Shown: positions 23,566 to 30,042 of the stretch, piece by piece | Position numbering within the stretch: position 1 is the first letter of the stretch | How the letters are laid out: each line of letters opens with the position of its first letter | Origin: DATHWB01 sp040905965 | Lineage (GTDB): Bacteria > Actinomycetota > Acidimicrobiia > Spongiisociales > ZC4RG35 | Length of the DNA stretch: 30,096 nucleotides | Reading direction: 5' to 3' | Assembly (NCBI GenBank): GCA_040905965.1 | Contig: JBBDQP010000065.1 | Span: 1-30,096 of the forward strand | Position numbers and translations under genes: made by a program | The notes under the pieces: model-generated | The model's input: the letters and a program-made list of their open reading frames with translations, nothing else | Told to the model about the DNA's origin: nothing | The model's database searches: none

Positions 23566-23685
23566 GGTACCGCGTACCCTGGGTTCAGGAGTACCGATTC
23601 GGTACCTGCGAGCCCACGGTTCAAATCATCTGTCGAACCATGGGCTCTGGAATACCGTTCTGGTAGCGCTGAACCCAGGGTACGA
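23566..23685. repeat. Palindromic cloverleaf-like intergenic element, copy B
   Basis: This is the opposite-orientation counterpart of the copy at 2542-2662. Outer repeats are CGCGTACCCTGGGTTC (23571-23586) and GAACCCAGGGTACGAA (23671-23686). Inside are GTACCG/CGGTAC (23591-23605, loop ATT), a 13-bp stem with one mismatch (23610-23622 with 23635-23647) and TACC/GGTA (23653-23665). The stem mismatch differs from that of copy A, as do all the loops, while stem sequences are kept. It lies between the small-protein terminator and the csoR promoter. Confidence 0.85.
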
Positions 23686-23690
23686 ACAGA

Positions 23691-23713
23691 CCCCACCCCA
23701 GGTGGGGTAGTAT
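23691..23713 (+). promoter_or_regulatory. CsoR-type operator overlapping the -10 of the copper operon
   Basis: CCCCACC (23691-23697), spacer CCA, then GGTGGGG (23701-23707) is an exact 7-bp inverted repeat closely resembling the GC-rich pseudo-palindrome bound by mycobacterial CsoR. TAGTAT (23708-23713) follows directly as a -10 box, 7 nt before the csoR ATG. Apo-CsoR bound here would block RNA polymerase, and Cu(I) would release it. The short distance suggests a leaderless mRNA. Confidence 0.8.
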
Positions 23714-23720
23714 CAGGGGG

Positions 23721-24032
23721 ATGAAGGCAGAACACAAGCGGTCGGCGTCGAACCGTCTCAAGACCGTGCGAGGACATCTCGAGGCGGTCATCGGCATGGT
23801 CGAAGACGAGCGGTACTGCCCCGAAGTGATGAAGCAGATCTCGGCGCTCCAGGGCTCCCTCGAGCGGGTCAACCGGATCCTGTTGCAAAACCACCTCGAG
23901 ACCTGCGTCGCCCACGCCGTCTCCGAAGGACGCACGGCGGAGATCGTCGACGAACTGATGGAAACCATGAAGTACACGGCGGCGGTCACAGGACCCTCGC
24001 CCGACCTCGACCTGGAAGGAACCCACCCGTGA
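23721..24032 (+). CDS. csoR: Copper-sensing transcriptional repressor CsoR
   Basis: A 103-aa all-helical repressor of the CsoR/RcnR family. The Cu(I) ligands are in the expected pattern: Cys33 (YCPEVMKQI), His58 and Cys62 (NHLETCV), spaced x24 and x3 as in M. tuberculosis CsoR. This C-H-C set points to Cu(I) sensing rather than to the formaldehyde (FrmR), nickel (RcnR) or persulfide (CstR) relatives. The Arg/Lys-rich N terminus (HKRSASNRLKTVRGH) is the DNA-binding face. It is the first gene of csoR-copZ-copA and probably represses its own operon through the operator just upstream. Its TGA overlaps the copZ GTG (GTGA). The start ATG 23721 has no spaced ribosome binding site, in line with leaderless translation. 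Confidence 0.94.
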   Translation: MKAEHKRSASNRLKTVRGHLEAVIGMVEDERYCPEVMKQISALQGSLERVNRILLQNHLETCVAHAVSEGRTAEIVDELMETMKYTAAVTGPSPDLDLEGTHP

Positions 24033-24238
24033 GCACCACCACCCTGGACGTCCCCACCATCTCCTGTGGACACTGCAAGGCCAGCATCGAAGGCGCAGTC
24101 AACGGTCTGGCGGGAATTCGCAAGGTCGACGTCGGCATCGATGCCAAGCAGGTCGAAGTCGACTTCGACGAGGCGTCGATCGATCTGGATGCGATCGTCG
24201 AGGCCATCGAAGAGCAGGGATACGACGTCGTTCGATGA
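24029..24238 (+). CDS. copZ: Copper chaperone, HMA domain (CopZ-like)
   Basis: A 69-aa single heavy-metal-associated domain with the ferredoxin-like beta-alpha-beta-beta-alpha-beta pattern. The metal site is ISCGHCKASIE, with Cys13 and Cys16 as CxxC. The Met that usually precedes the motif (MxCxxC) is replaced by Ile, and His lies between the cysteines. It would carry Cu(I) in the cytoplasm to CopA, with which it is encoded by overlapping codons: GTG start inside the csoR stop and TGA inside the copA ATG. Length and sequence are normal for the family. Zinc or another soft metal cannot be excluded from the CxxC alone, but the CsoR neighbour supports copper. Confidence 0.92.
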   Translation: MSTTTLDVPTISCGHCKASIEGAVNGLAGIRKVDVGIDAKQVEVDFDEASIDLDAIVEAIEEQGYDVVR

Positions 24239-26394
24239 CCGATCTGTCCACCCCCACGGCCGTCACCTTCGATGTCGAAGGGATGACCTGTGCCGCCTGC
24301 GCCTCGCGCATCGAGCGAGTCCTCGGCAAGCAGGACGGGGTGGATGCCGCTGTCGTCAACTACGCCACCGCCCGGGCCCAGGTCCGCGTCTCTGACGCCA
24401 CCGATCTCGGATTGCTCCAAGCGGCAGTCGACAAAATCGGCTATTCGATCCGACCAGCCAACGCCGAGGACCCGCTCCCCGTCCTCACGAACCAGTGGAG
24501 GGACGAACAGGCCCAGTGGCGACGCTTCAGGTTCGCGGCGGTCCTTTCTGCGATCGTCATGTTGCTGGCGATGGTCGGCCCGGACACCGACTGGAATCCG
24601 ATCGTCCAGGCGCTGCTCACCGCTCCAGTCGTGTTCTGGGTCGGGGCGCAGTTCCACGTCGTCGCCGTCAAACAGCTCCGCAGCTTCGGAGCGTCCATGG
24701 ACACCCTCATTTCGCTCGGGACGATCAGCGCGTTCGGGTATTCAATGTGGGCGCTGTTTAACGGCCTCCCGCCCTATTTCGAAACCGGGGCCGTGATCGT
24801 GACCCTGATCACCCTGGGGCGGGCTTTCGAAGCCCGGGCCAAAGGGCGTGCCACGAACGCGCTCCGGGGACTGCTGGAACTCGGTGCTGACCGGGCGACG
24901 ATTCTCGTCGACGGCGGAACGCGACTGATACCTATTCGCGACGTCCTCCCCGGAGACCGCATGGTGGTCGACCCCGGGATGAAGATCCCCACCGACGGCG
25001 TGATCGTCCAAGGCGAGAGCAGTCTCGACGAGTCGATGCTCACCGGTGAGTCAAAACCGGTGGAGAAGGCTCTCGGCGACGACGTCTTCGGCGCAACCAT
25101 CAATCAGCATCGGCGTCTGATCGTCGAGGCCACCCGGGTGGGCAGCGACACGATGCTCGCCCAGATCGTGAAGATGGTCGAAGACGCCCAAGCCACGAAG
25201 GCCCCGGTACAGCGTCTCGTCGATCGAATCTCGGCCGTCTTCGTCCCGATCGTCATCACCATTGCGGTTGTCACGACGCTCACCTGGGTGCTGTTGGACA
25301 ACCCGATGGAGGACGCTCTCCGGGCGGGAATCGCAGTCCTCATCATCGCCTGCCCCTGCGCCCTGGGCCTGGCGACACCGACCGCCATCCTCGTCGGATC
25401 GGCCCGCGGCGCAGAGATGGGTGTGCTGTTCAAGGGCGCCGAAGTGTTCGAGCGCTCGCGGGCGATCGACGTGGTCGCCTTCGACAAGACGGGAACCCTC
25501 ACCTCAGGAGTGATGACTCTGACTGCGGTCGACACCTCGGAGGACGAGACCTCGTTCCTCCGCAGGGTGGGCTCGGTCGAGGCGGCGTCGGGCCACCCCA
25601 TCGGCAAGGCGGTCGCGCTGGGAGTCGAGGAGCGAGACATCGAGTTGGTCGAAGTGGCGGACGCCGAGTCGATCGCCGGCATGGGAGCCATCGGAACCGT
25701 GGAAGGTGACCTCGTTGTCGTCGGCAAGGCGAAGTTGCTCGCCGACCGTGGACTGCTCGTCGACGCGCGCTGGTCGGACCGGCTGGCGGAGCTCGAACGA
25801 ACCGGAGTGACTGCCTTCGTCGCCGGGTGGGACGGCGAAGCACGCGGGGTGATCGGAGTGTCAGACACGATCCGCCCGACTGCGGCGGACGCGATCGCGT
25901 CGCTGCATCGACTCGGGCTGCAGACCGTCCTCGTCACAGGTGACAACCGAAGGACGGCCGAGACCGTCGCGGCGCGCACCGGCATCGGGCGCGTGGAAGC
26001 GGAAGTCCTGCCGGGAGACAAGGCGAACGTCGTCACCGCACTGCAACACGAAGGCATGACCGTGGCGTTCGTCGGTGACGGCATCAACGATGCTCCGGCC
26101 CTCACCGCGGCAGACCTCGGTCTCGCTATCGGGACGGGCACCGGGGTGGCGATTGATGCGGGCGACGTCGTGTTGATGAACGGCGACCCGGCCATGACGG
26201 CGACCGCGGTTCGGCTGGCGCGCCGGACGTTCGGAACGATCCGGAGCAACCTGTTCTGGGCGTTTCTATACAACGTGGCGGCGATCCCTGTCGCTGCGTT
26301 CGGACTGCTGGATCCGATGATCGCGGCCGGGGCGATGGCGTTCTCTTCGGTATCAGTCGTCCTCAACTCACTGAGGCTCCGCCGCTTTTCCTGA
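24235..26394 (+). CDS. copA: Cu(I)-translocating P1B-type ATPase
   Basis: A 719-aa copper-efflux pump of the inner membrane. One N-terminal HMA domain carries GMTCAAC (Cys19, Cys22). The membrane metal site is IIACPCALGLATPT (Cys373-Pro-Cys375), typical of the copper subgroup P1B-1. The actuator has LTGES (270-273), the phosphorylation site is DKTGTLT with Asp417, the nucleotide-binding domain has the SGHP histidine (His454-Pro455) and the hinge is GDGINDAP (614-621). Eight transmembrane helices are expected. Most family members are 700-850 aa, so it is complete. ATG 24235 overlaps the copZ stop (ATGA), showing translational coupling through all three genes. Export drives copper resistance, induced when CsoR releases the promoter. 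Confidence 0.95.
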   Translation: MTDLSTPTAVTFDVEGMTCAACASRIERVLGKQDGVDAAVVNYATARAQVRVSDATDLGLLQAAVDKIGYSIRPANAEDPLPVLTNQWRDEQAQWRRFRFAAVLSAIVMLLAMVGPDTDWNPIVQALLTAPVVFWVGAQFHVVAVKQLRSFGASMDTLISLGTISAFGYSMWALFNGLPPYFETGAVIVTLITLGRAFEARAKGRATNALRGLLELGADRATILVDGGTRLIPIRDVLPGDRMVVDPGMKIPTDGVIVQGESSLDESMLTGESKPVEKALGDDVFGATINQHRRLIVEATRVGSDTMLAQIVKMVEDAQATKAPVQRLVDRISAVFVPIVITIAVVTTLTWVLLDNPMEDALRAGIAVLIIACPCALGLATPTAILVGSARGAEMGVLFKGAEVFERSRAIDVVAFDKTGTLTSGVMTLTAVDTSEDETSFLRRVGSVEAASGHPIGKAVALGVEERDIELVEVADAESIAGMGAIGTVEGDLVVVGKAKLLADRGLLVDARWSDRLAELERTGVTAFVAGWDGEARGVIGVSDTIRPTAADAIASLHRLGLQTVLVTGDNRRTAETVAARTGIGRVEAEVLPGDKANVVTALQHEGMTVAFVGDGINDAPALTAADLGLAIGTGTGVAIDAGDVVLMNGDPAMTATAVRLARRTFGTIRSNLFWAFLYNVAAIPVAAFGLLDPMIAAGAMAFSSVSVVLNSLRLRRFS

Positions 26395-26462
26395 TCGATC
26401 CGTTACCGTCCATCTTCGGTTTTGTGCACACGCCGCCCGAACACTCACACCAGGAGGGGCCG

Positions 26463-26660
26463 ATGCAAACCGACGAGGTGAAGACACTGACACACACGTT
26501 CGTCGTCCGGACCGAACACGGAAACCGGACCTACACCGGCCACGTGTCGTCTCGCAGTCCGTCCACGATCACACTGCTCCTGACGTCGCCATACGACGCA
26601 GCAGGACGAGTCGTGAAGATTGCCGTCCAAGACGTCATCTCGGAGCAAGTGGCAGCCTGA
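26463..26660 (+). CDS. Small 65-aa protein of unknown function
   Basis: A 65-aa mostly beta-type protein (THTFVVRTEHGNRTYTGHVSS, then TITLLLTSPYDAAGRVVKIAVQDVISEQ) with no signal peptide or membrane helix. It looks like one small beta-barrel domain; an Sm-like or SH3-like fold is possible but not shown. ATG 26463 follows AGGAGGGG, a strong ribosome binding site 3 nt away, and is preferred to the GTG at 26424. It starts 68 bp after copA on the same strand and might share that transcript, although TACCGT at 26404-26409 could be a separate -10. Its stop codon is inside the hairpin shared with the PAC2 gene. Confidence 0.65.
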   Translation: MQTDEVKTLTHTFVVRTEHGNRTYTGHVSSRSPSTITLLLTSPYDAAGRVVKIAVQDVISEQVAA

Positions 26661-26673
26661 CCTCGCGGTCAGG
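26656..26673. terminator. Hairpin containing both convergent stop codons
   Basis: CCTGACC, loop TCGC, then GGTCAGG form a 7-bp palindromic stem. It contains the TGA of the 65-aa gene (26658-26660) on one arm and the complement of the PAC2 stop codon (26669-26671) on the other. The two genes end only 8 bp apart, so the hairpin may be a two-way transcription end or RNA 3' structure. No T-run follows on either strand. Confidence 0.45.
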
Positions 26674-27508
26674 AGTCCCGCAGAAAGTCCTCGATCTCCT
26701 CGACGAGGCGTTCCACCGGATCGGCGACTGTCTCGTCGGTAAGCGTCTGAGTCTCCAACTCCTCGACGTACTCCCTGATTTCGACATCGTCCATCGCCGC
26801 CTCGACCTGCTCCCGGAACTCGTCAGCGGCCAGAGCGAGATCTGTCGTGTCCACTTCGAATCCCAAGATCTCCAATGCTTTGTCGATCAGGGCAAGCGCA
26901 CCCGGCGGGTACTCCTGTTGGGAAAGATAGTGCGGGATCGCCGCCCAGACACTCAGCGTCTCGATCCCGGCTCCCGACATCGCCGCGTTGAGAACACCGA
27001 TGATCCCGGTCGGCCCTTCATAGTCGGAGGCGAACAGCGCGTGCTGTGCCAGCGTGTCGCTGTCAGCGCCGGACCCGATGAGTGGAACGGGCAGGGTGTG
27101 AGGGACCTGACCCACGAACGCCCCCAGGGTCACCGCCTGTCGTACGCCGAGCGTTCGCAGGACGCCGATCAGGTCCGTACTGAACATCTTCCAGCGGGCA
27201 TGCGGTTCGGGACCGGTCACGACGACCAAGTCCCGGGCCGACCACGGCACAGTCACGTGCCATATCTCGGTCTCCGGCCAGGCAATCTCACGGGTGCCGT
27301 CTTCGTCGAGAAGGATGACGGGACGTCGAACCTGGAAGTCGAAGAACTCGTCTGCATCGATGCTGGCGATACGCTCGGAATCCGTCGACTCGATGAGGTG
27401 GCGGGCGGCGGCAGACGAACTCTCGCCGGCGTCGCCCCAGCCTTCGAAGGCGACGATCGCGGCCGGGTCCCGCAGGACCGGATGCTGCTCCCAGATCGCT
27501 CTGTCCAT
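26669..27508 (-). CDS. PAC2-family protein
   Basis: A 279-aa protein of the PAC2 (proteasome assembly chaperone 2) superfamily. The recognisable opening is AAIVAFEGWGDAGESSSAAARHLIE (17-41), matching the 'p.li.af.GW.DAg.a...a...l' signature. It is followed by the alpha/beta core with VTLGAFVGQVPHTLPVPLIGSG, GPTGIIGVLNAAMSGAGIETLSVWAAIPHYL and an acidic helical tail (VEEIEDFLRDS). The actinobacterial members are often encoded in genomes with a 20S proteasome; no proteasome subunit occurs in this window. The acidic C terminus is typical of the actinobacterial branch. The start is ATG 27508, the frame's first. Any role in proteasome assembly is inference from the eukaryotic homologues. Confidence 0.9.
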   Translation of the reverse strand: MDRAIWEQHPVLRDPAAIVAFEGWGDAGESSSAAARHLIESTDSERIASIDADEFFDFQVRRPVILLDEDGTREIAWPETEIWHVTVPWSARDLVVVTGPEPHARWKMFSTDLIGVLRTLGVRQAVTLGAFVGQVPHTLPVPLIGSGADSDTLAQHALFASDYEGPTGIIGVLNAAMSGAGIETLSVWAAIPHYLSQQEYPPGALALIDKALEILGFEVDTTDLALAADEFREQVEAAMDDVEIREYVEELETQTLTDETVADPVERLVEEIEDFLRDS

Positions 27509-27560
27509 TATGTCAGGGTAGTGGTCGGACGAACGAAGTTCTCAGATCGGTTTCAAGGAT

Positions 27561-27587
27561 TCCACCAACTGGCGTCGGCCAGGTGGA
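27561..27587 (-). terminator. Possible hairpin terminator downstream of the enoyl-CoA hydratase gene
   Basis: TCCACC/GGTGGA (27561-27566, 27582-27587) and TGGC/GCCA (27570-27573, 27578-27581) pair around loop GTCG with a three-base bulge. It sits in the 146-bp gap between two minus-strand genes, about 70 nt after the upstream gene's stop. No T-run follows. The gap also holds a short CCTCG/CGAGG pair at 27635-27651. Confidence 0.35.
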
Positions 27588-27654
27588 CCACACGTCTCCA
27601 AGTTCGCCCGGCCGGGAGGCCGCCTGGGAATGAGCCTCGTCACGGCCGAGGAAG

Positions 27655-28434
27655 TCAGGACGACAGGTCGTCCGGTCGACGGGATTGGGCGGCTGGTACG
27701 GCGACCCCGGATCGTCCCTCCCCCGCCGCGAAACGATCCGCCCCGGCAGCGGCGACGTCCATGACTGCGGCACCCAGTCGTCGCTCCGCTTCCAATGCGT
27801 CGCCGACGCTGAGTCCCAGGGCTGCGAGCACCGAAGCCCGATCGCTGCGGACCGTCTCCTGCGGATGCGAAGCGATCGTCTCTGCGAGAGCGACCGCCTT
27901 GTCGAGCGCCTTCCCGGCGCCCACGACCTCATTGACGAGACCGATGACGTACGCCTCATCGGCCGTCACTTCCCGTCCTGTCAGGATCATCTCCATCGCG
28001 ATGCCGATTCCGACGATTTGTGGGAGTCGGACGGTGCCGCCGTCGACGAGCGGGACCCCGAAGCGTCGCTCCAAGCAGCCGAACGTCGACGTCGTGGCTG
28101 CGACCCGCAGGTCGCACCACACCGCCATCTCGAGTCCACCGCCCACGCAGTAGCCCTCGACGGCGGCGATCGTCGGCTTCGAGACCTGGAGTCGGGTGAA
28201 ACCCAGGTAGCCGGCAGGGTCGTCGACCAAATCGAACGCGCGAAGGTCGGCGCCGGCCGAAAAATGGCCTCCCGTGCCGTAGAGCACGCCCACATCGACT
28301 TTGCTGTCGGCGTCGAAGCTGCGCCAGGCGTCACCGAGCGCCTGCGCCGTCGCCCGGTCAACTGCGTTGCGAACTTCTGGCCGGTCGATCGTGATCACGG
28401 CGACCCGGCCGTGACGGTCGTAATCCACGCTCAT
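27655..28434 (-). CDS. Enoyl-CoA hydratase/isomerase family protein
   Basis: A 259-aa crotonase-fold enzyme. The oxyanion-hole segment GGHFSAGADLRAFD (55-68) and the helix segment AVEGYCVGGGLEMAVWCDLRVAA are typical. Both catalytic glutamates of true hydratases are present at the expected spacing of 20 residues: Glu102 (GGGLEM) and Glu122 (FGCLERRFG). It would add water to 2-enoyl-CoA in fatty-acid or branched-acid degradation; isomerase or lyase function in the same superfamily is possible. The start is ATG 28434, the first in the frame; a clear ribosome binding site is lacking. The C-terminal 30 residues are low-complexity and Arg/Ala-rich. It is the only gene between the PAC2 and bS22 genes and has no evident partner. 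Confidence 0.88.
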   Translation of the reverse strand: MSVDYDRHGRVAVITIDRPEVRNAVDRATAQALGDAWRSFDADSKVDVGVLYGTGGHFSAGADLRAFDLVDDPAGYLGFTRLQVSKPTIAAVEGYCVGGGLEMAVWCDLRVAATTSTFGCLERRFGVPLVDGGTVRLPQIVGIGIAMEMILTGREVTADEAYVIGLVNEVVGAGKALDKAVALAETIASHPQETVRSDRASVLAALGLSVGDALEAERRLGAAVMDVAAAGADRFAAGEGRSGVAVPAAQSRRPDDLSS

Positions 28435-28495
28435 GGGTCAACCCCTTCCCTGGACGCCACACCCACAGAATGCCACCTCAACCGCCGACCCGAAG

Positions 28496-28531
28496 CGCGT
28501 ACCCAGGGTTCGGCACCACCCATACGGTGGT
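28496..28531. repeat. Degenerate half copy of the palindromic element, copy C
   Basis: CGCGTACCCAGGGTTC (28496-28511) matches the outer repeat of the two full copies at 15 of 16 positions. It is followed, at nearly the same distance as in those copies, by a small hairpin ACCACC/GGTGGT (28515-28531, loop CATAC), whose sequence differs from GTACCG/CGGTAC. The other half is not recognisable, though GCGCACCAGAACG just downstream recalls GCGCTACCAGAACG in the complement of copy B. It lies in the 183-bp gap between the hydratase and bS22 genes. Confidence 0.55.
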
Positions 28532-28584
28532 TTTGGCGCACCAGAACGCGGGCCCGGCCGCCGCGATCACGCCCCAGACGCGAC

Positions 28585-28612
28585 ACAGGCCCCGGCATCT
28601 GCCGGGGCCTGT
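28585..28612 (-). terminator. Hairpin terminator of the bS22 gene
   Basis: ACAGGCCCCGGC (28585-28596), loop ATCT and the exact complement (28601-28612) form a 12-bp GC-rich stem 5 bp beyond the bS22 stop codon. No T-run follows on the minus strand, as is frequent for actinobacterial hairpin terminators. It is palindromic, so plus-strand transcripts would see it too. Confidence 0.75.
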
Positions 28613-28617
28613 CGAAG

Positions 28618-28707
28618 TCACTTCTTCTTGTGCCGGTTCGCCTTCAGGCGCTTGCGGTACTTGTGCTTCGACATTTTCTTCCGTCGCTTCTTGATCAGCG
28701 AACCCAT
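28618..28707 (-). CDS. Small ribosomal protein bS22 (AURKAIP1/COX24 domain)
   Basis: A 29-codon gene, shorter than common gene-finder cut-offs. The product starts MGSLIKKRRKKMSKHKYRK and ends NRHKKK; it is almost entirely basic, with no acidic residue. The MGSxIKKRRKRMxKxKxRK opening is the hallmark of the bS22/AURKAIP1-COX24 peptide found as an extra protein in the small ribosomal subunit of mycobacteria and other Actinomycetota, where it binds 16S rRNA. It has its own promoter (28742-28770) and a hairpin terminator directly after the stop. That compact layout plus the conserved opening makes it very likely real. The ribosome binding site is poor (AGAGG, about 12 nt upstream). Confidence 0.92.
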   Translation of the reverse strand: MGSLIKKRRKKMSKHKYRKRLKANRHKKK

Positions 28708-28741
28708 GCGTGGACAAACCTCTGGTCGGGGGGACACCCCA

Positions 28742-28770
28742 ATGATCGTTGATCGAACCAGCGTGGTCAA
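28742..28770 (-). promoter_or_regulatory. Promoter of the bS22 gene
   Basis: On the minus strand TTGACC (28770-28765), a 17-nt spacer and GATCAT (28747-28742) give five of six and four of six matches to the sigma-70 consensus. The transcript would start near 28735, leaving a leader of about 28 nt. It lies between the homoserine kinase stop and the bS22 start, so bS22 need not depend on read-through. Confidence 0.65.
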
Positions 28771-28806
28771 ACCGACACACCATCGGAAGACCGTGAGACG
28801 AGGGGT

Positions 28807-29658
28807 TCAGACGACGCCCGAGGTGGCGATTCCGGGCGTCAGGACTACTCCCCTGTCCCCGAGACACCGTTCGAGCGAGGATCGGACTCGTTCGACCCCG
28901 GAGCTGGTCACCAACGCCAACATCGAAGGGCCGGCCCCCGACCAGGCGGCATGCAGCGCGCCGGCGGCACGGGCCACCTCGATCAGTTCAGCGACGTCTG
29001 GCCTCGCCGCCTGGCGCGGCGCCTCATGGATCTCGTCACCGGAAGCGCCCGCCAGCACGGAAGCATCCCCTCCCACCAGTCCTGCCACCAGCGCCGCCAG
29101 CCGAGCGAGAGAGCGTGTCACGACGTCAGCGTCGTAGGCGGGCGGCAGCAGACGTCGCGCATCTGAGGTCCGGAATGGCTCGTTGGGCACTGCGACCACC
29201 GCCCGCAACGCCACATTCCACGGGAGACGATGGACCGCGCCACCCGCAGTCGCCAAGACCAACCCGCCGTAGACCGCGGCTGCGGCGTTGTCAGGGTGGC
29301 CGTCCATCTCTGTGGCGATCTCCCAGGCACGATGGAGCGACGGTTCCTCGCCATGTGCCTTCCACGCTGCAACGGCACCGGCGGCTGCGGCCGCAGAGGA
29401 CGATCCGAGTCCCCGTCCGATCGGCACCGAGTTGTCGACGGTGAGGGCGAGCGGCCGATCCTTCCCGACCGCCCTGCGGGCAGCCATGAGCACCGCGTCG
29501 TCCGCACCCGGTGGAGGGGCCGCTGCACCGACATGCTCGACTGCCCATGCCTCCGATGGCTCGGCTCGGACCACACAACGGATCTCGAGAGCAACGGCGA
29601 GACAGTCGAAACCTGGACCGAGATTCGCCGACGACGCGGGAGCAGACGCTTCAGCCAT
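28807..29658 (-). CDS. thrB: Homoserine kinase
   Basis: A 283-aa GHMP-superfamily kinase that phosphorylates homoserine in threonine biosynthesis. Motif 1 is APASSANLGPGFDCLAVAL (6-24), with the PxSSANLGPGFD signature specific for ThrB. The ATP-binding motif 2 is VPIGRGLGSSSAAAAAG (78-94), and motif 3 is GALHAAWSGAGPSMLAL near residue 233-249. HPDNAAAAVYGGLV fits the substrate region. Length is normal for an actinobacterial ThrB (about 280-310). ATG 29658 is the first start in the frame; a -10-like TACACT lies upstream (complement of 29698-29703). The usual partners hom and thrC are not on this side of the gene; the region upstream of it holds only a small membrane protein, so they must be elsewhere. 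Confidence 0.93.
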   Translation of the reverse strand: MAEASAPASSANLGPGFDCLAVALEIRCVVRAEPSEAWAVEHVGAAAPPPGADDAVLMAARRAVGKDRPLALTVDNSVPIGRGLGSSSAAAAAGAVAAWKAHGEEPSLHRAWEIATEMDGHPDNAAAAVYGGLVLATAGGAVHRLPWNVALRAVVAVPNEPFRTSDARRLLPPAYDADVVTRSLARLAALVAGLVGGDASVLAGASGDEIHEAPRQAARPDVAELIEVARAAGALHAAWSGAGPSMLALVTSSGVERVRSSLERCLGDRGVVLTPGIATSGVV

Positions 29659-29750
29659 GCGCGAACAGGGGCGAATCAGTCGAGATCACGGGGAGGCAGT
29701 GTACGCAGACTGTGCCTGGTCATCCCGCCGAGCCCTATCGTCACCAGCCG

Positions 29751-29975
29751 ATGCTCGACTTCATCGGGGTGGACACCCTGCTCGCAGAACTCACCGTCGC
29801 CCTCGGCCTGGCTCTCGTGATCGGCAATGGTCTCGCCTTCTACAAGGCCAGCCGGGGAGAGCGTCCGGAAGGCGTGGCAGAAGAGGCCGAGTTTCGACCT
29901 TCCCGGGCGATGTTCCTGATCGGCGCCGGAGTGTTGATGACCGCATGGGGGGTCGCCTCGATCGTCAGTCGCTGA
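29751..29975 (+). CDS. Small membrane protein with two predicted transmembrane helices
   Basis: A 74-aa protein with two hydrophobic segments, LLAELTVALGLALVIGNGLAF (about 10-30) and MFLIGAGVLMTAWGVASIV (about 54-72). They are joined by a charged loop YKASRGERPEGVAEEAEFRPSRA, so it probably forms a hairpin in the membrane with the loop on the cytoplasmic side, given its Arg and Lys content. No known family is evident. TATCGT (29736-29741) lies 9 nt before ATG 29751 and could be a -10 box of a near-leaderless mRNA; no ribosome binding site is seen. It is divergent from thrB (92-bp gap) and lies 67 bp upstream of a tRNA gene. Confidence 0.65.
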   Translation: MLDFIGVDTLLAELTVALGLALVIGNGLAFYKASRGERPEGVAEEAEFRPSRAMFLIGAGVLMTAWGVASIVSR

Positions 29976-30042
29976 CACGAAGCGTTCTTGCCGACCGGCC
30001 TCGCTCTGATCACACCCGTCCGGTATCCTCCGGCCGCACCCT

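Noticed and set aside
23256..24026. Minus-strand frame across the small gene, copy B and csoR
   Set aside because: It covers a terminator, a palindromic element and a real gene on the other strand; the repeated NPGYA peptide is only translation of the palindromic element.
26405..26415. ACCGTCCATCT, an 11-base match to the right arm of the hairpin at 392-402
   Set aside because: There is no partner arm here, and one short match between two upstream regions is not enough to call a shared operator.
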